A stretch of DNA of 7,735 nucleotides, from positions 1-7,735 of the forward strand of contig JAJYNF010000178.1 of the NCBI GenBank assembly GCA_021786455.1, given 5' to 3'. Shown here one piece after another: positions 1 through 6,014 of this stretch (the first letter of the stretch is position 1; each line of letters opens with the position of its first letter). This stretch comes from Acidobacteriota bacterium (GTDB lineage: Bacteria > Acidobacteriota > Terriglobia > UBA7540). Made by a program: the position numbers and the translations under genes. The notes beneath the pieces are model-generated. The model was not told the DNA's origin, searched no databases, and saw only the letters and a program-made list of their open reading frames with translations.

Positions 1-103
1 CCGTAGCCGCCGCAATAAGCGCAAGAAAGAGACGGATGGCCGTCCTCGCGCCTGCCGTTGCTCCGGCGCTCAGCCGGGCGATTCCCCATCGGCTTTTGCT
101 CAT
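1..103 (-). CDS. N-terminus of an unidentified protein coupled to the cytochrome gene (partial)
   Basis: The ATG (103-101 on the minus strand) shares one base with the TAA stop of the upstream cytochrome c gene (TAATG). A strong Shine-Dalgarno, AAGGAG, lies about 8 bases before the ATG, inside the end of the cytochrome gene, so translation is probably coupled. About 34 residues are visible, starting MSKSRWGIARL. A basic N-terminus is followed by a hydrophobic stretch (RLFLALIAAAT), which looks like the start of a signal peptide or membrane segment. The rest lies outside the window, so no function can be assigned. Tight coupling to a membrane cytochrome suggests an envelope or electron-transfer partner, which is inference only. 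Confidence 0.6.
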   Translation of the reverse strand, partial: MSKSRWGIARLSAGATAGARTAIRLFLALIAAAT

Positions 104-666
104 TACCTCGCTCCTTTTTCTGCGGTTCCTTCGGCCGATGGATTCAAGCTGCGGCTCATCCTCGGCATCGAAGCTCCGGGTTTCTTCATTTGATTGAGAT
201 ACGTAACCAAGCCCCAGATATCCTGGTCACTCAACTGGTCGCTCCACGCCGGCATGGCCGTCCATCGAACCCCGTGTTTAATTACATAGAAATTTTCGAA
301 TTCCTCCATGTCCGTCGGCTCCTTTGGAAACTGCGGTGCCGGCGGGTAGAGACGGACCCGCCATGCCGTCTCGGAGCTATTCATCGCCCCATGACATTTG
401 GCGCAGTACGTCCCGTAGAGCTTTGCCGCGCGGGCCAGGTTTGGCGCCGTCGGTTGGATAGGATCCTTAGATTGGGGAGCGTACCGATCGAGCGCCGCAT
501 CCAAAGCCCCCATCGCGCGCTTTTTCTCGAATGAGGAGGGTGGGATGTCGGCGCGAGGGTCAACGTGTCCCGCCTCCACATACATCAGGGCTCCCATCCC
601 CAAGACGAATACGGCGACGATCGCCAGAGCGAGGCCCGTTACTATGCCCAAGAGGAATTTCCGCAT
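103..666 (-). CDS. membrane-anchored monohaem c-type cytochrome
   Basis: This 187-residue protein has one haem c site, CAKCH (C88, C91, H92). The probable distal axial ligand is Met138 in WTAMPAW, the usual arrangement of class I / cbb3-type cytochrome c domains. Residues 6-29 form one hydrophobic helix after MRK, with no obvious cleavage site, so the protein is probably tethered to the membrane with the haem domain (about 75-165) in the periplasm. It would carry single electrons between respiratory or metal-oxidising partners; the partner is unknown. The start at 666 was chosen over an in-frame ATG at 765 because AGGAGAA sits about 7 bases upstream of it, the hydrophobic anchor begins right there, and the extra 33 residues are unlike a signal sequence. 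The last codon overlaps the next gene. The Cys/His-rich secreted protein gene lies 238 bp upstream on the same strand. Confidence 0.9.
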   Translation of the reverse strand: MRKFLLGIVTGLALAIVAVFVLGMGALMYVEAGHVDPRADIPPSSFEKKRAMGALDAALDRYAPQSKDPIQPTAPNLARAAKLYGTYCAKCHGAMNSSETAWRVRLYPPAPQFPKEPTDMEEFENFYVIKHGVRWTAMPAWSDQLSDQDIWGLVTYLNQMKKPGASMPRMSRSLNPSAEGTAEKGAR

Positions 667-904
667 GTCAGTGTTCTCCTGTTTCGTGATGGATTGACGC
701 TCTCGCGTGGCCGTCCTCGTCAGGACACCTTTCAAGCGTGCCCGAAGCGCCGCGGAGCAATTCATTCCTCGAGATCAAATGGGAGCTTTTCGGCGCGGCT
801 GATGCCGCGCGCTGACGCCCGCTCTCACGAAACGCTTTTCAATAGCTTGTCAGGAGCCTAGAGACGCGTTCCCGCGCGGCCGTCCGGCCGGACGGGCAGG
901 AGGG
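667..904 (-). other. intergenic leader between Cys/His-rich gene and cytochrome gene
   Basis: I find no convincing gene in these 238 bases on either strand. The stretch holds a perfect 16-bp palindrome (880-895), a hairpin with a 7-bp perfect stem and 4-base loop (793-799 / 804-810), and the cytochrome ribosome binding site just before 666. No good sigma70 promoter was found on the minus strand, so the cytochrome gene may depend on read-through from the promoter at 1343-1372. Neither hairpin is followed by a T-run on the minus strand, so neither looks like an intrinsic terminator. Confidence 0.4.
880..895. repeat. perfect 16-bp GC-rich palindrome after the small-gene stop
   Basis: CCGTCCGGCCGGACGG equals its own reverse complement. 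It begins 9 bases past the stop codon (905-907) of the minus-strand Cys/His-rich gene. In RNA it could fold as a 6-bp all-but-one GC stem with a GGCC loop. There is no following U-run, so a role in mRNA 3'-end protection or as a dimeric DNA-binding site is as likely as termination. Confidence 0.55.
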
Positions 905-1321
905 TTAAATCCGAAGGGAGGATACTTTCAGGCAGAGTTCTCTTCCGGTCATTGCACTCGGAGGTCCGTGCGAGGTTCGTGAGCGGAAGGCAGCCGTGAG
1001 CGAAAGCGGCCGCGCTGCCGGAGCCGTCGCGCCTGGGCTGAGGAGGTGCAACGGAAGAATCGCTACGGTCGGGTCAAGGAAAGACGAAGAAAAAATGGTT
1101 GAGTGGCCGTGCCGAGCGCAGTCGGGCCGGTGGGGAAACGCGCTGCGCGGCCCCGCGCTATGCCGACGGCAATGCTCCGCGTTCGCCATCGGCGACTGCA
1201 TCGGGCAACTTCCGAACTCGCACCTCACCGAGCACAGCGCCGGGTAGGCGGAAGTCAAGCTCAACGTCGCGGCCAGCACTACGGCCAATCGAGGGCCCCG
1301 TCCGTGTCGTTCTACGCCCAT
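905..1321 (-). CDS. small secreted Cys/His-rich protein, putative metal binding
   Basis: The predicted product is 138 residues. The N-terminus (1-28) has arginines followed by a hydrophobic core (LAVVLAATLSLTSAYPA), like a Sec signal peptide. The mature part opens with clustered potential metal ligands: C30, C34, C39 followed by PM, H50, C51, H54, H64, C68, H71 and H73 (the last four in HRPDCARHGH). The remainder is Pro/Ser/Ala-rich, and the protein ends KVSSLRI. No family is recognised with confidence. The Cys/Met/His pattern is compatible with copper or haem-related metal handling, and its position upstream of a c-type cytochrome fits that, but this is inference. Support for a real gene is the promoter 22 bases upstream and the signal-peptide-like start. 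Against it, the AGGA before the ATG is only about 2 bases away and overlapping plus-strand frames are open. Confidence 0.55.
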   Translation of the reverse strand: MGVERHGRGPRLAVVLAATLSLTSAYPALCSVRCEFGSCPMQSPMANAEHCRRHSAGPRSAFPHRPDCARHGHSTIFSSSFLDPTVAILPLHLLSPGATAPAARPLSLTAAFRSRTSHGPPSAMTGRELCLKVSSLRI

Positions 1322-1342
1322 ATCCTGTTCACCAACACAGAA

Positions 1343-1372
1343 ATTGTACTGAGGGAATCTTCAGTAGGTCAA
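1343..1372 (-). promoter_or_regulatory. sigma70-like promoter for the Cys/His-rich gene
   Basis: Read on the minus strand, the -35 box is TTGACC (1372-1367), the spacer is 18 bases and the -10 box is TACAAT (1348-1343). Each box matches the consensus at 5 of 6 positions. Transcription would start near 1336, giving a leader of about 15 bases before the ATG at 1321. Confidence 0.55.
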
Positions 1373-1771
1373 GCCGTTCGCGCCGCACCGCAGGGTTTCC
1401 CACCGCGCGCTCTCGAACCACTGACGACCGCACGTTCTACTCGCGTAGGCGCAATTTGCGCTTGCGGAGGCCGCATGGCGCTACGGCCGTTCCTGCGTGC
1501 TGCCTGCGCTCAGCATGTTCCAATCGTCACACTTCGGCCACGGGCATCTTGACCGGATGCACCGCATTGGGAGCCTTCAGATGGGTCGAAACGGAGCGAC
1601 ACCTCCCGACTTCATAGCCCGCAATGCCCCTTTGGGTCAGCCAAAGAGTGATTAGACCACGTCATCACCCGATTCCCTACACTCGGTCGTGGCCCAGCTT
1701 CATCGCCGCCGCTGCCCGGCATCCATCCCGCTCTGACTATGGCATGTTGCCGATGAGCCGTTCAACATTTC
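1373..1771. other. about 400 bp without a recognisable gene
   Basis: Open frames on the plus strand cross this stretch but are Arg/Ser/Pro-rich, lack ribosome binding sites and overlap the minus-strand gene, so I treat them as GC-driven noise. The only structure I see is a 6-bp hairpin with a 5-base loop (CTTTGG at 1630-1635, CCAAAG at 1641-1646) with no T-run on either side. The stretch may be degenerate former coding sequence or simple spacer upstream of the tRNA gene. Confidence 0.4.
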
Positions 1772-1800
1772 TTGACACGGCTCCCAATCCATCTGAAAAT
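1772..1800 (+). promoter_or_regulatory. likely promoter of tRNA-Phe
   Basis: A consensus -35 box TTGACA (1772-1777) is followed by a 17-base spacer and GAAAAT (1795-1800), a 4-of-6 match to TATAAT. Initiation near 1807 would lie about 6 bases before the mature tRNA 5' end, which is usual for a singly transcribed tRNA gene. Confidence 0.5.
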
Positions 1801-1812
1801 CATGTCTCGGTC

Positions 1813-1888
1813 GCCGCGGTAGCTCAGGTGGTAGAGCGCAGCCCTGAAAAGGCTGGCGTCGGCGGTTCAACTCCGTCCCGCGGCACCA
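1813..1888 (+). tRNA. tRNA-Phe (GAA anticodon)
   Basis: The 76-base cloverleaf is complete. The acceptor stem GCCGCGG pairs fully with CCGCGGC. The D-arm contains AGCTCAGGTGGTAGAGC. The anticodon stem CAGCC/GGCTG encloses CTGAAAA, giving anticodon GAA (Phe). The T-arm GGCGG/CCGTC (one G-T pair) encloses TTCAACT. The discriminator is A, and the CCA end is encoded in the DNA (1886-1888). No tRNA neighbours it. The gene is followed 36 bases later by short repeats and 88 bases later by an IS element, so its 3' side may be an integration hot spot. Confidence 0.95.
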
Positions 1889-1924
1889 AATCTTTCAATC
1901 ACTTAGCCTTACTCCTTCCGCGCT

Positions 1925-1962
1925 TTTGCTACCATTTGCTACCAATTCAGTTTGCGAATTGG
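1925..1962. repeat. tandem 10-bp direct repeat plus overlapping dyad downstream of tRNA
   Basis: TTTGCTACCA occurs twice back to back (1925-1934 and 1935-1944). It is overlapped by a perfect 7-bp dyad, CCAATTC (1942-1948) and GAATTGG (1956-1962), with a 7-base centre. There is no T-run after the dyad, so it is not a typical terminator for the tRNA. Short direct repeats beside a tRNA 3' end resemble arm-type sites of tyrosine integrases, but no integrase gene is visible here. Confidence 0.45.
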
Positions 1963-1976
1963 GACAAAGTGTTCAA

Positions 1977-2000
1977 CCCGAATTCGTAGATTGAGGGGCA
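1977..2000 (+). repeat. left terminal inverted repeat of the IS
   Basis: Begins CCCGAATTCGTA. It matches the reverse complement of 2885-2908 at 20 of 24 positions, with mismatches at positions 13, 14, 19 and 21. Its inner end overlaps the left arm of the start-site hairpin. Confidence 0.8.
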
Positions 2001-2061
2001 CTGTTCCGTTCCGTTAGATTGGAGTTGCTTAGAAAGCATCGACGGAGGAACAGAACAGTGC
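1998..2061 (+). promoter_or_regulatory. inverted repeat sequestering transposase RBS and GTG start
   Basis: CACTGTTCCGTTCC (1999-2012) pairs with GGAACAGAACAGTG (2047-2060), with a single C-A mismatch; G1998-C2061 adds one more pair. The right arm contains part of the GGAGGAA Shine-Dalgarno (2044-2050) and the whole GTG start (2058-2060). RNA reading in from outside the IS would fold and hide the start. A weak promoter candidate, TTGAGG (1991-1996) with 18 bases to TAGATT (2015-2020), would start RNA near 2027, beyond the left arm, leaving the start site free. Such insulation against read-through is known for several IS families (for example IS10 and IS200); its presence here is inferred from sequence. 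Confidence 0.6.
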
Positions 2062-2849
2062 AGAGAAAAGTTAGCGCGCTTTGGGGAGAAAACAAAGTAG
2101 TTTTGCGGCAGACGCCGCGGACAGTGACGCCGTTTGGCGGGTCGAGTGTGTTCGTTGAGTTTCTCAAGCGGATCGGGTTTGCTGAGCGGATCCGCCGAGA
2201 GGTGCCCGTGGGTTTGAAGTCTAACAACGCCATCCCGGCGGGCGAGATCTTCACGGCATTTCTGGTGGCCGTGGTGGCGCGGCTGACGCGCGGGCTGAAG
2301 CAGGAAGCGGCACGGGTCCAACAGTGGCGAGCGATGGATGCTGTCTATGCGGTGGGAGAATTTCAGTTACCCCTGCTGGGCTGGGATTGCGCCCGGCGCT
2401 TCGTCGTGATAGGGGAAGAAATCCGTGAGAAGAAGTCTTCGCTGGGGCGAAAGGTGTTCGAGGTGCCCGGCTATACCTTCCGAATCTTCGTGAGCAATCG
2501 GGCTGAGGCGCCGGAGGGGGTCTGGCGCGACGACAATCCGCGGGCTTGCGTGGAGCAACGGATCGAGGAGCTGAAGTCCGACCTGGCGGCCGACAATTTC
2601 TGCCGGCAGGAGTTCTTCGCCACCGAGGCGGCTTTCCTGGGCATTCTGATGCTGTTCAATCTGCTGGCGGAATTCCAGCTTGCGGGTGCAAGTTTTCCTC
2701 TGCGGAGCCATCCTGGGGCGTGCGGGTCATCGAACGGTGCTCCATTTATCGGCGGCCTGGAGAAACGCAACTCGCTGTTCGACAACCTATGGGCGTATCC
2801 CGTTCCAACTTCGCGCAAGTTGGAACTTCAGCCGGAAACGGAGGCATGA
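2058..2849 (+). pseudogene. IS1380/IS4-like DDE transposase remnant, internally deleted and frameshifted
   Basis: The GTG at 2058 has GGAGGAA 7 bases upstream and is preferred to the in-frame ATG at 2019. The open frame gives 263 residues. The N-terminal part reads PRTVTPFGGSSVFVEFLKRIGF, as in the IS1380-like family. Near residues 69-76 (2262-2285, FLVAVVARLT) the sequence jumps to the late catalytic part (RAMDAVYAVGEFQL, PGYTFRIFVSNRAEAPEGVWRD, IEELKSDLAADNFC). The central block with the first two catalytic aspartates is therefore missing, while the E/ELK region remains. After LAEFQ (2678) the family sequence continues in the +1 frame (LRVQVFLCGAILGRAG... from 2680 to about 2760), then returns to the original frame (GGLEKRNSLFDN... 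to PVPTSRKLE). At least three deletions are implied, so the protein cannot be an active transposase. Confidence 0.8.
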
Positions 2850-2884
2850 TCGGAGGTCCTTATGACCCGATATGACCGCTCAGA

Positions 2885-2908
2885 TGCACTTCAACTTACG
2901 AATTCGGG
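2885..2908 (-). repeat. right terminal inverted repeat of the IS
   Basis: Its reverse complement begins CCCGAATTCGTA and matches the left end at 20 of 24 positions. It ends 12 bases before the -35 box of the next promoter. Confidence 0.8.
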
Positions 2909-2920
2909 CTTAGATTGCTA

Positions 2921-2949
2921 TTGACATGGGCCGGCAGAACCGTTACACT
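2921..2949 (+). promoter_or_regulatory. near-consensus sigma70 promoter of the GGDEF/HD-GYP gene
   Basis: A perfect TTGACA (2921-2926), an ideal 17-base spacer and TACACT (2944-2949, 4 of 6 to TATAAT) predict initiation near 2956 and a leader of about 170-180 bases. The promoter lies entirely outside the IS. Any upstream activator site may have been displaced by the insertion 12 bases away. Confidence 0.6.
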
Positions 2950-3075
2950 CAGTTCAACACTGCTTGGATTAAGTTGGGCTTGCGGGTAGGGGCAAGGCCA
3001 GCATAGAATGGAGGAGTATATCCTTGTTTTCCCCATCGGATCAACGCCAGTGGAGAAGGAGGGTTCTCTACTTTC

Positions 3076-3141
3076 ATGGTAAGGCCAAAAGTTCACAGGT
3101 TGGACTGTGAGCATAAAGGCGTCCGGTGGGTGACATCATGA
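3076..3141 (+). CDS. possible 21-residue leader ORF overlapping the receptor start
   Basis: ATG at 3076 opens a 21-codon frame (MVRPKVHRLDCEHKGVRWVTS) whose TGA (3139-3141) overlaps the ATG at 3138 of the large receptor gene as ATGA, the classic coupling arrangement. A strong AAGGAGGG (3056-3063) precedes it, but at a long spacing of about 12-13 bases. Its GGAGGG could also be held in the loop of a GAGAA/TTCTC hairpin (3053-3068). No known peptide is recognised. It may be a translated leader controlling the receptor, or chance. Confidence 0.25.
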   Translation: MVRPKVHRLDCEHKGVRWVTS

Positions 3142-6014
3142 ACTGTATTCCGCTGAATGTTGTTGTGCCGGTTCTGGCTGTGGCAGGGACCGCCGCTTTT
3201 GCGGCAGGCCGCCGGCTGAGCGCCAAACGCCAAGCGCGGCGCCATGAAACGGCCGTTAAGAAGTTTTCCAAGCTCTATCATCTGAGTGGCCGCATCGCAA
3301 CGCCCTGTGACTCACGCCAGAACCTGGAACCGATGCTCCGGGCCGCGCTCGAATCTATGGACCTGAATCGTGGCTTTGTTGGCGTGGCGTCTCCGGACAA
3401 CAAGGGATTCGCTTGCACCTTCGGCTGCGGGATGTCAGATTCGGCGATTCGGCAACTTTCACAGGCTCCACTTTGTGACTACCTGCTGGAAAGGGCCGAC
3501 CACTGGAGCCGAATGATGGTTATGCCCGACTTGCGGCGAGGCGACGCCTTTGAATCCGGGGAATCGGATCCTGGCTTTGCGTCGCTCATGGAATCGTTAT
3601 TTACGGAGGACTTCCGCTCGGTAGTCGTTCTGGGCCTGAATGCTGAAAAGCGGCCGCGCGCCGTGCTGATTCTGGGATCGGATCGGCCCCGGCGATTTTC
3701 GCCGAGCGAGCTGCGGCTGCTTGAAGCTGTGGCCTATCCAGTGACAACCGCGTTCGAAAACCACTCCCTCCAAAGGCTCATCCAGCGTCAAAAAGAGGAG
3801 ATGGAGGTTCTGCGCCGAGTGGGGGAGAAACTCGGAGCCAACTCTGACCTCCGCCAGCAATTTGGGATTCTGAAGCGGGAACTGCCGGCGCTTTTGGGCG
3901 TGCGGAACTTCTGGATTTCCTTTCAGGATGCGGCGGACGGGCACACCGAGACTCTGGCGGCGGTCGAGGGCGAGGGCGCAGAGCGCCTGCGCAAGGAACT
4001 TGCCGGCAAAGGTCTAAGCGAGCGAGTTCTGAGCTCGCGCGCCCCCTGGATAATTGGGCGGGATGTTCGCAACGCGGCTGCGCGCCTTGGCATTCCTCAA
4101 GTGGACCCGCAGCTTAGGTTCTGGTGCGGCGTCCCGATCCACTTTTCAGACGGCACGGTGGGAGTGTTTGCGGCAGCGGATTACGAGCGGGAGGATGCTT
4201 TAGACGAGCGCCAATTTCACCTCCTGCAAGTGCTGGCTCGGGAGGTTGGAGCGGCGCTCGAAAACACCCGCCTATCGGAGCGGGAGCAGCGGCGACAACT
4301 CCAGCTTGCTTTGCTCAACGAGGTTGGGCGGACCACTGCCGCTACGCTCAGCCCCAAGGAGTTGACATCGAACCTCTGCCGTCAAATCCGAACCGCCTTC
4401 GCGTGCGACATGGTGCGGTTTGAGACGCTCGCCCGAAAGCGCGAGGGTTTGTTGGTCGAGGCTCAGGAAGGTTATGCCGAAAACCTTGTCGGCCAGCGGT
4501 TTCCAATCTCCCAAGGGCTCCCCGGCCTTGCTGCCGAAACAGGCGAAATAGCCCTTGCCAATGAAGCGACGGCTGAGCCGAGGTACGTTCCGATTGATTC
4601 GAGGGTACGGTCAGCCATAGCCTTGCCAGTGCGTTACGGGGCAGAGGTTTTGGGCGTGCTTTCACTCGAGAGTTTGCGCGAAAACAGCTTTTCGGAGCAG
4701 GACATTCTTATCCTCCGAACGCTGGCGGACCAGGTGGCCTTGGCGCTCCACAGCGGGGAATCACTGCAATTGGGGCAGGAGCAGGCCATCACCGATGCTT
4801 TGACGCGCCTCAAAACCCACCGGTTCTTTATGGAAGCGCTCGAGGCTGAATGGCGGCGCGCGCCACGCACTGGCCATCCCTTTTCGATCATTATGCTGGA
4901 CCTGGACGGCTTCAAGAGCGTGAACGACCGCTTTGGCCATTTGGAGGGTGATCGTGTGCTTGTGGCTGTGGGCCGCCTGCTCGCTTCCCGCACGCGCCAA
5001 GTGAACGTGATAGCCCGTTACGGCGGGGATGAGTTCGCCATTTCGATGCCCGAGACTACCACAGAGCAGGCGGAAATACTGGCGGAACGGCTACGCGCAA
5101 GTTTAGCTTCGGACCCCTATCTGGCGAGCTACGGCGTCACGGCGAGCTTCGGCATCGCAGCCTTCCCGGCGCACGGAGCGACGACCGACGAGCTCCTGCG
5201 GGTAGCGGATGGTGGCATGTTTTTGGCCAAGCACGCCAAAGGCAACTGCGTGCGGGTCGCCGGGCGGGCTGGCGCGTCGGGCAAAGCGGAGTGGGAGCAA
5301 AAGCTGCTCGAAGCGTATTGGGGAGTCACGGTCAAGCGATTGTTCTCAACCGGCCCCGATGCCTTCGAGAAGTATCTGAAGCAGATCGAGGAAGCTGCGC
5401 CATCGGCCAAGGGGCAAGTCGCATCACTCATGGACACGGTCACTGCCCTCGCCTTTGCTATTGACGCCAAGGATCACTATACGCAAGGCCATTCGCAGTC
5501 GGTTTCACGCCTAGCTGTTCAACTGGCTCGCCAACTTCAATTGTCCGAAGCTGAAGTAGAAGAGGTTCGCTTGGCGGGCATCCTGCACGACATTGGAAAG
5601 ATCGGTATCCCCGAGCAGGTCCTCAATAAGCCCTCGCGCTTGACCGAAGATGAGTACGAGACTGTTAAGTCCCATACCATTCTGGGCGAGAAGATTTTAG
5701 GCCCACTCAAAGGCAAAGGGATGAACCGCATCCGCCTCATGGTTCGTCATCACCACGAAACGGTGGATGGGCGGGGTTACCCGGACGGGCTTCGGGGGGA
5801 AAATATCCCGCTCGGCGCGCGCATTTTAACCGTTGCCGACTCTTTTGACACGATGGTTTCCAGCCGCGCTTACAAGCACGGCCGGACTCTTGCGGCTGCT
5901 TTGGCCGAGCTCCAGCGGTGCGCCGGAACCCACTTCGATCCGCCCTTGGTCGAAGCTTTCATCCAGTGCGTTGCTCCCAATGCAGGCCGCGCTTCTGAGT
6001 CTGCTCCCAACTAA
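3126..6014 (+). CDS. membrane-anchored GAF-GAF-GAF-GGDEF-HD-GYP bifunctional c-di-GMP enzyme
   Basis: Numbered from GTG 3126, the protein has 962 residues. A hydrophobic segment (about 9-29) anchors it. Three GAF-like sensor domains follow (about 66-215, 226-382 and 394-545). The GGDEF domain (about 553-714) has DALTRL, metal-binding D592 in LDLD, FKSVND (N600), GHLEGD (D609) and YGGDEF (633-637), so it should make c-di-GMP from two GTP. The inhibitory I-site RxxD reads RQVN (624-627), so product inhibition at this site is probably weak or lost. The HD-GYP domain (about 760-945) retains H789, H821-D822, H850, H875-H876, GYP (884-886) and D905, as expected of a metal-dependent c-di-GMP phosphodiesterase. 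GAF input presumably sets the balance of the two activities; the ligand is unknown. The start is uncertain: GTG 3126 has AAAGG 6 bases upstream, while ATG 3138 has a weak GGTGGG and may be coupled to a leader ORF. The gene appears monocistronic. Confidence 0.95.
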   Translation: MGDIMNCIPLNVVVPVLAVAGTAAFAAGRRLSAKRQARRHETAVKKFSKLYHLSGRIATPCDSRQNLEPMLRAALESMDLNRGFVGVASPDNKGFACTFGCGMSDSAIRQLSQAPLCDYLLERADHWSRMMVMPDLRRGDAFESGESDPGFASLMESLFTEDFRSVVVLGLNAEKRPRAVLILGSDRPRRFSPSELRLLEAVAYPVTTAFENHSLQRLIQRQKEEMEVLRRVGEKLGANSDLRQQFGILKRELPALLGVRNFWISFQDAADGHTETLAAVEGEGAERLRKELAGKGLSERVLSSRAPWIIGRDVRNAAARLGIPQVDPQLRFWCGVPIHFSDGTVGVFAAADYEREDALDERQFHLLQVLAREVGAALENTRLSEREQRRQLQLALLNEVGRTTAATLSPKELTSNLCRQIRTAFACDMVRFETLARKREGLLVEAQEGYAENLVGQRFPISQGLPGLAAETGEIALANEATAEPRYVPIDSRVRSAIALPVRYGAEVLGVLSLESLRENSFSEQDILILRTLADQVALALHSGESLQLGQEQAITDALTRLKTHRFFMEALEAEWRRAPRTGHPFSIIMLDLDGFKSVNDRFGHLEGDRVLVAVGRLLASRTRQVNVIARYGGDEFAISMPETTTEQAEILAERLRASLASDPYLASYGVTASFGIAAFPAHGATTDELLRVADGGMFLAKHAKGNCVRVAGRAGASGKAEWEQKLLEAYWGVTVKRLFSTGPDAFEKYLKQIEEAAPSAKGQVASLMDTVTALAFAIDAKDHYTQGHSQSVSRLAVQLARQLQLSEAEVEEVRLAGILHDIGKIGIPEQVLNKPSRLTEDEYETVKSHTILGEKILGPLKGKGMNRIRLMVRHHHETVDGRGYPDGLRGENIPLGARILTVADSFDTMVSSRAYKHGRTLAAALAELQRCAGTHFDPPLVEAFIQCVAPNAGRASESAPN

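Larger units (their letters stand above)
1977..2908 (+). mobile_element. degenerate IS1380/IS4-like insertion sequence, 932 bp
   Basis: The element is bounded by inverted repeats matching at 20 of 24 positions, the outer 12 bases (CCCGAATTCGTA) being identical. Inside is a remnant DDE transposase (2058-2849) whose family motifs are recognisable but which has lost its centre. From memory, full-length relatives encode roughly 450 residues, so an intact copy would be about 1.5 kb. I see no convincing target-site duplication: the left flank reads TTCAA and the right flank CTTAG. That suggests an old insertion or rearranged flanks. The element could move only if a full-length relative elsewhere in the genome acted in trans on its ends. 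Confidence 0.75.

Noticed and set aside
592..765. Longer 220-residue start of the cytochrome gene at 765
   Set aside because: The ribosome binding site and the membrane anchor both point to the ATG at 666; the added N-terminus is Arg/Thr-rich and would bury the anchor.
1099..1617. Plus-strand open frames of 149-172 codons (1099-1617 and 1103-1552)
   Set aside because: Arg/Ser/Pro-rich translations with no domain, no ribosome binding site and a long overlap with the minus-strand gene that has a promoter; typical of open antisense frames in GC-rich DNA.
1630..1646. Hairpin CTTTGG/CCAAAG as a terminator
   Set aside because: No T-run follows on either strand and no gene ends nearby.
1624..1989. 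Plus-strand open frame of 121 codons
   Set aside because: It runs straight through the tRNA-Phe gene and into the IS end; chance reading frame.
1972..2913. Target-site duplication flanking the IS
   Set aside because: The bases outside the two terminal repeats (TTCAA and CTTAG) do not match in direct orientation.
2956..3125. c-di-GMP riboswitch in the leader of the receptor gene
   Set aside because: I looked for the GEMM-type conserved core and did not find it; a covariance search with the Rfam c-di-GMP-I and -II models would decide.
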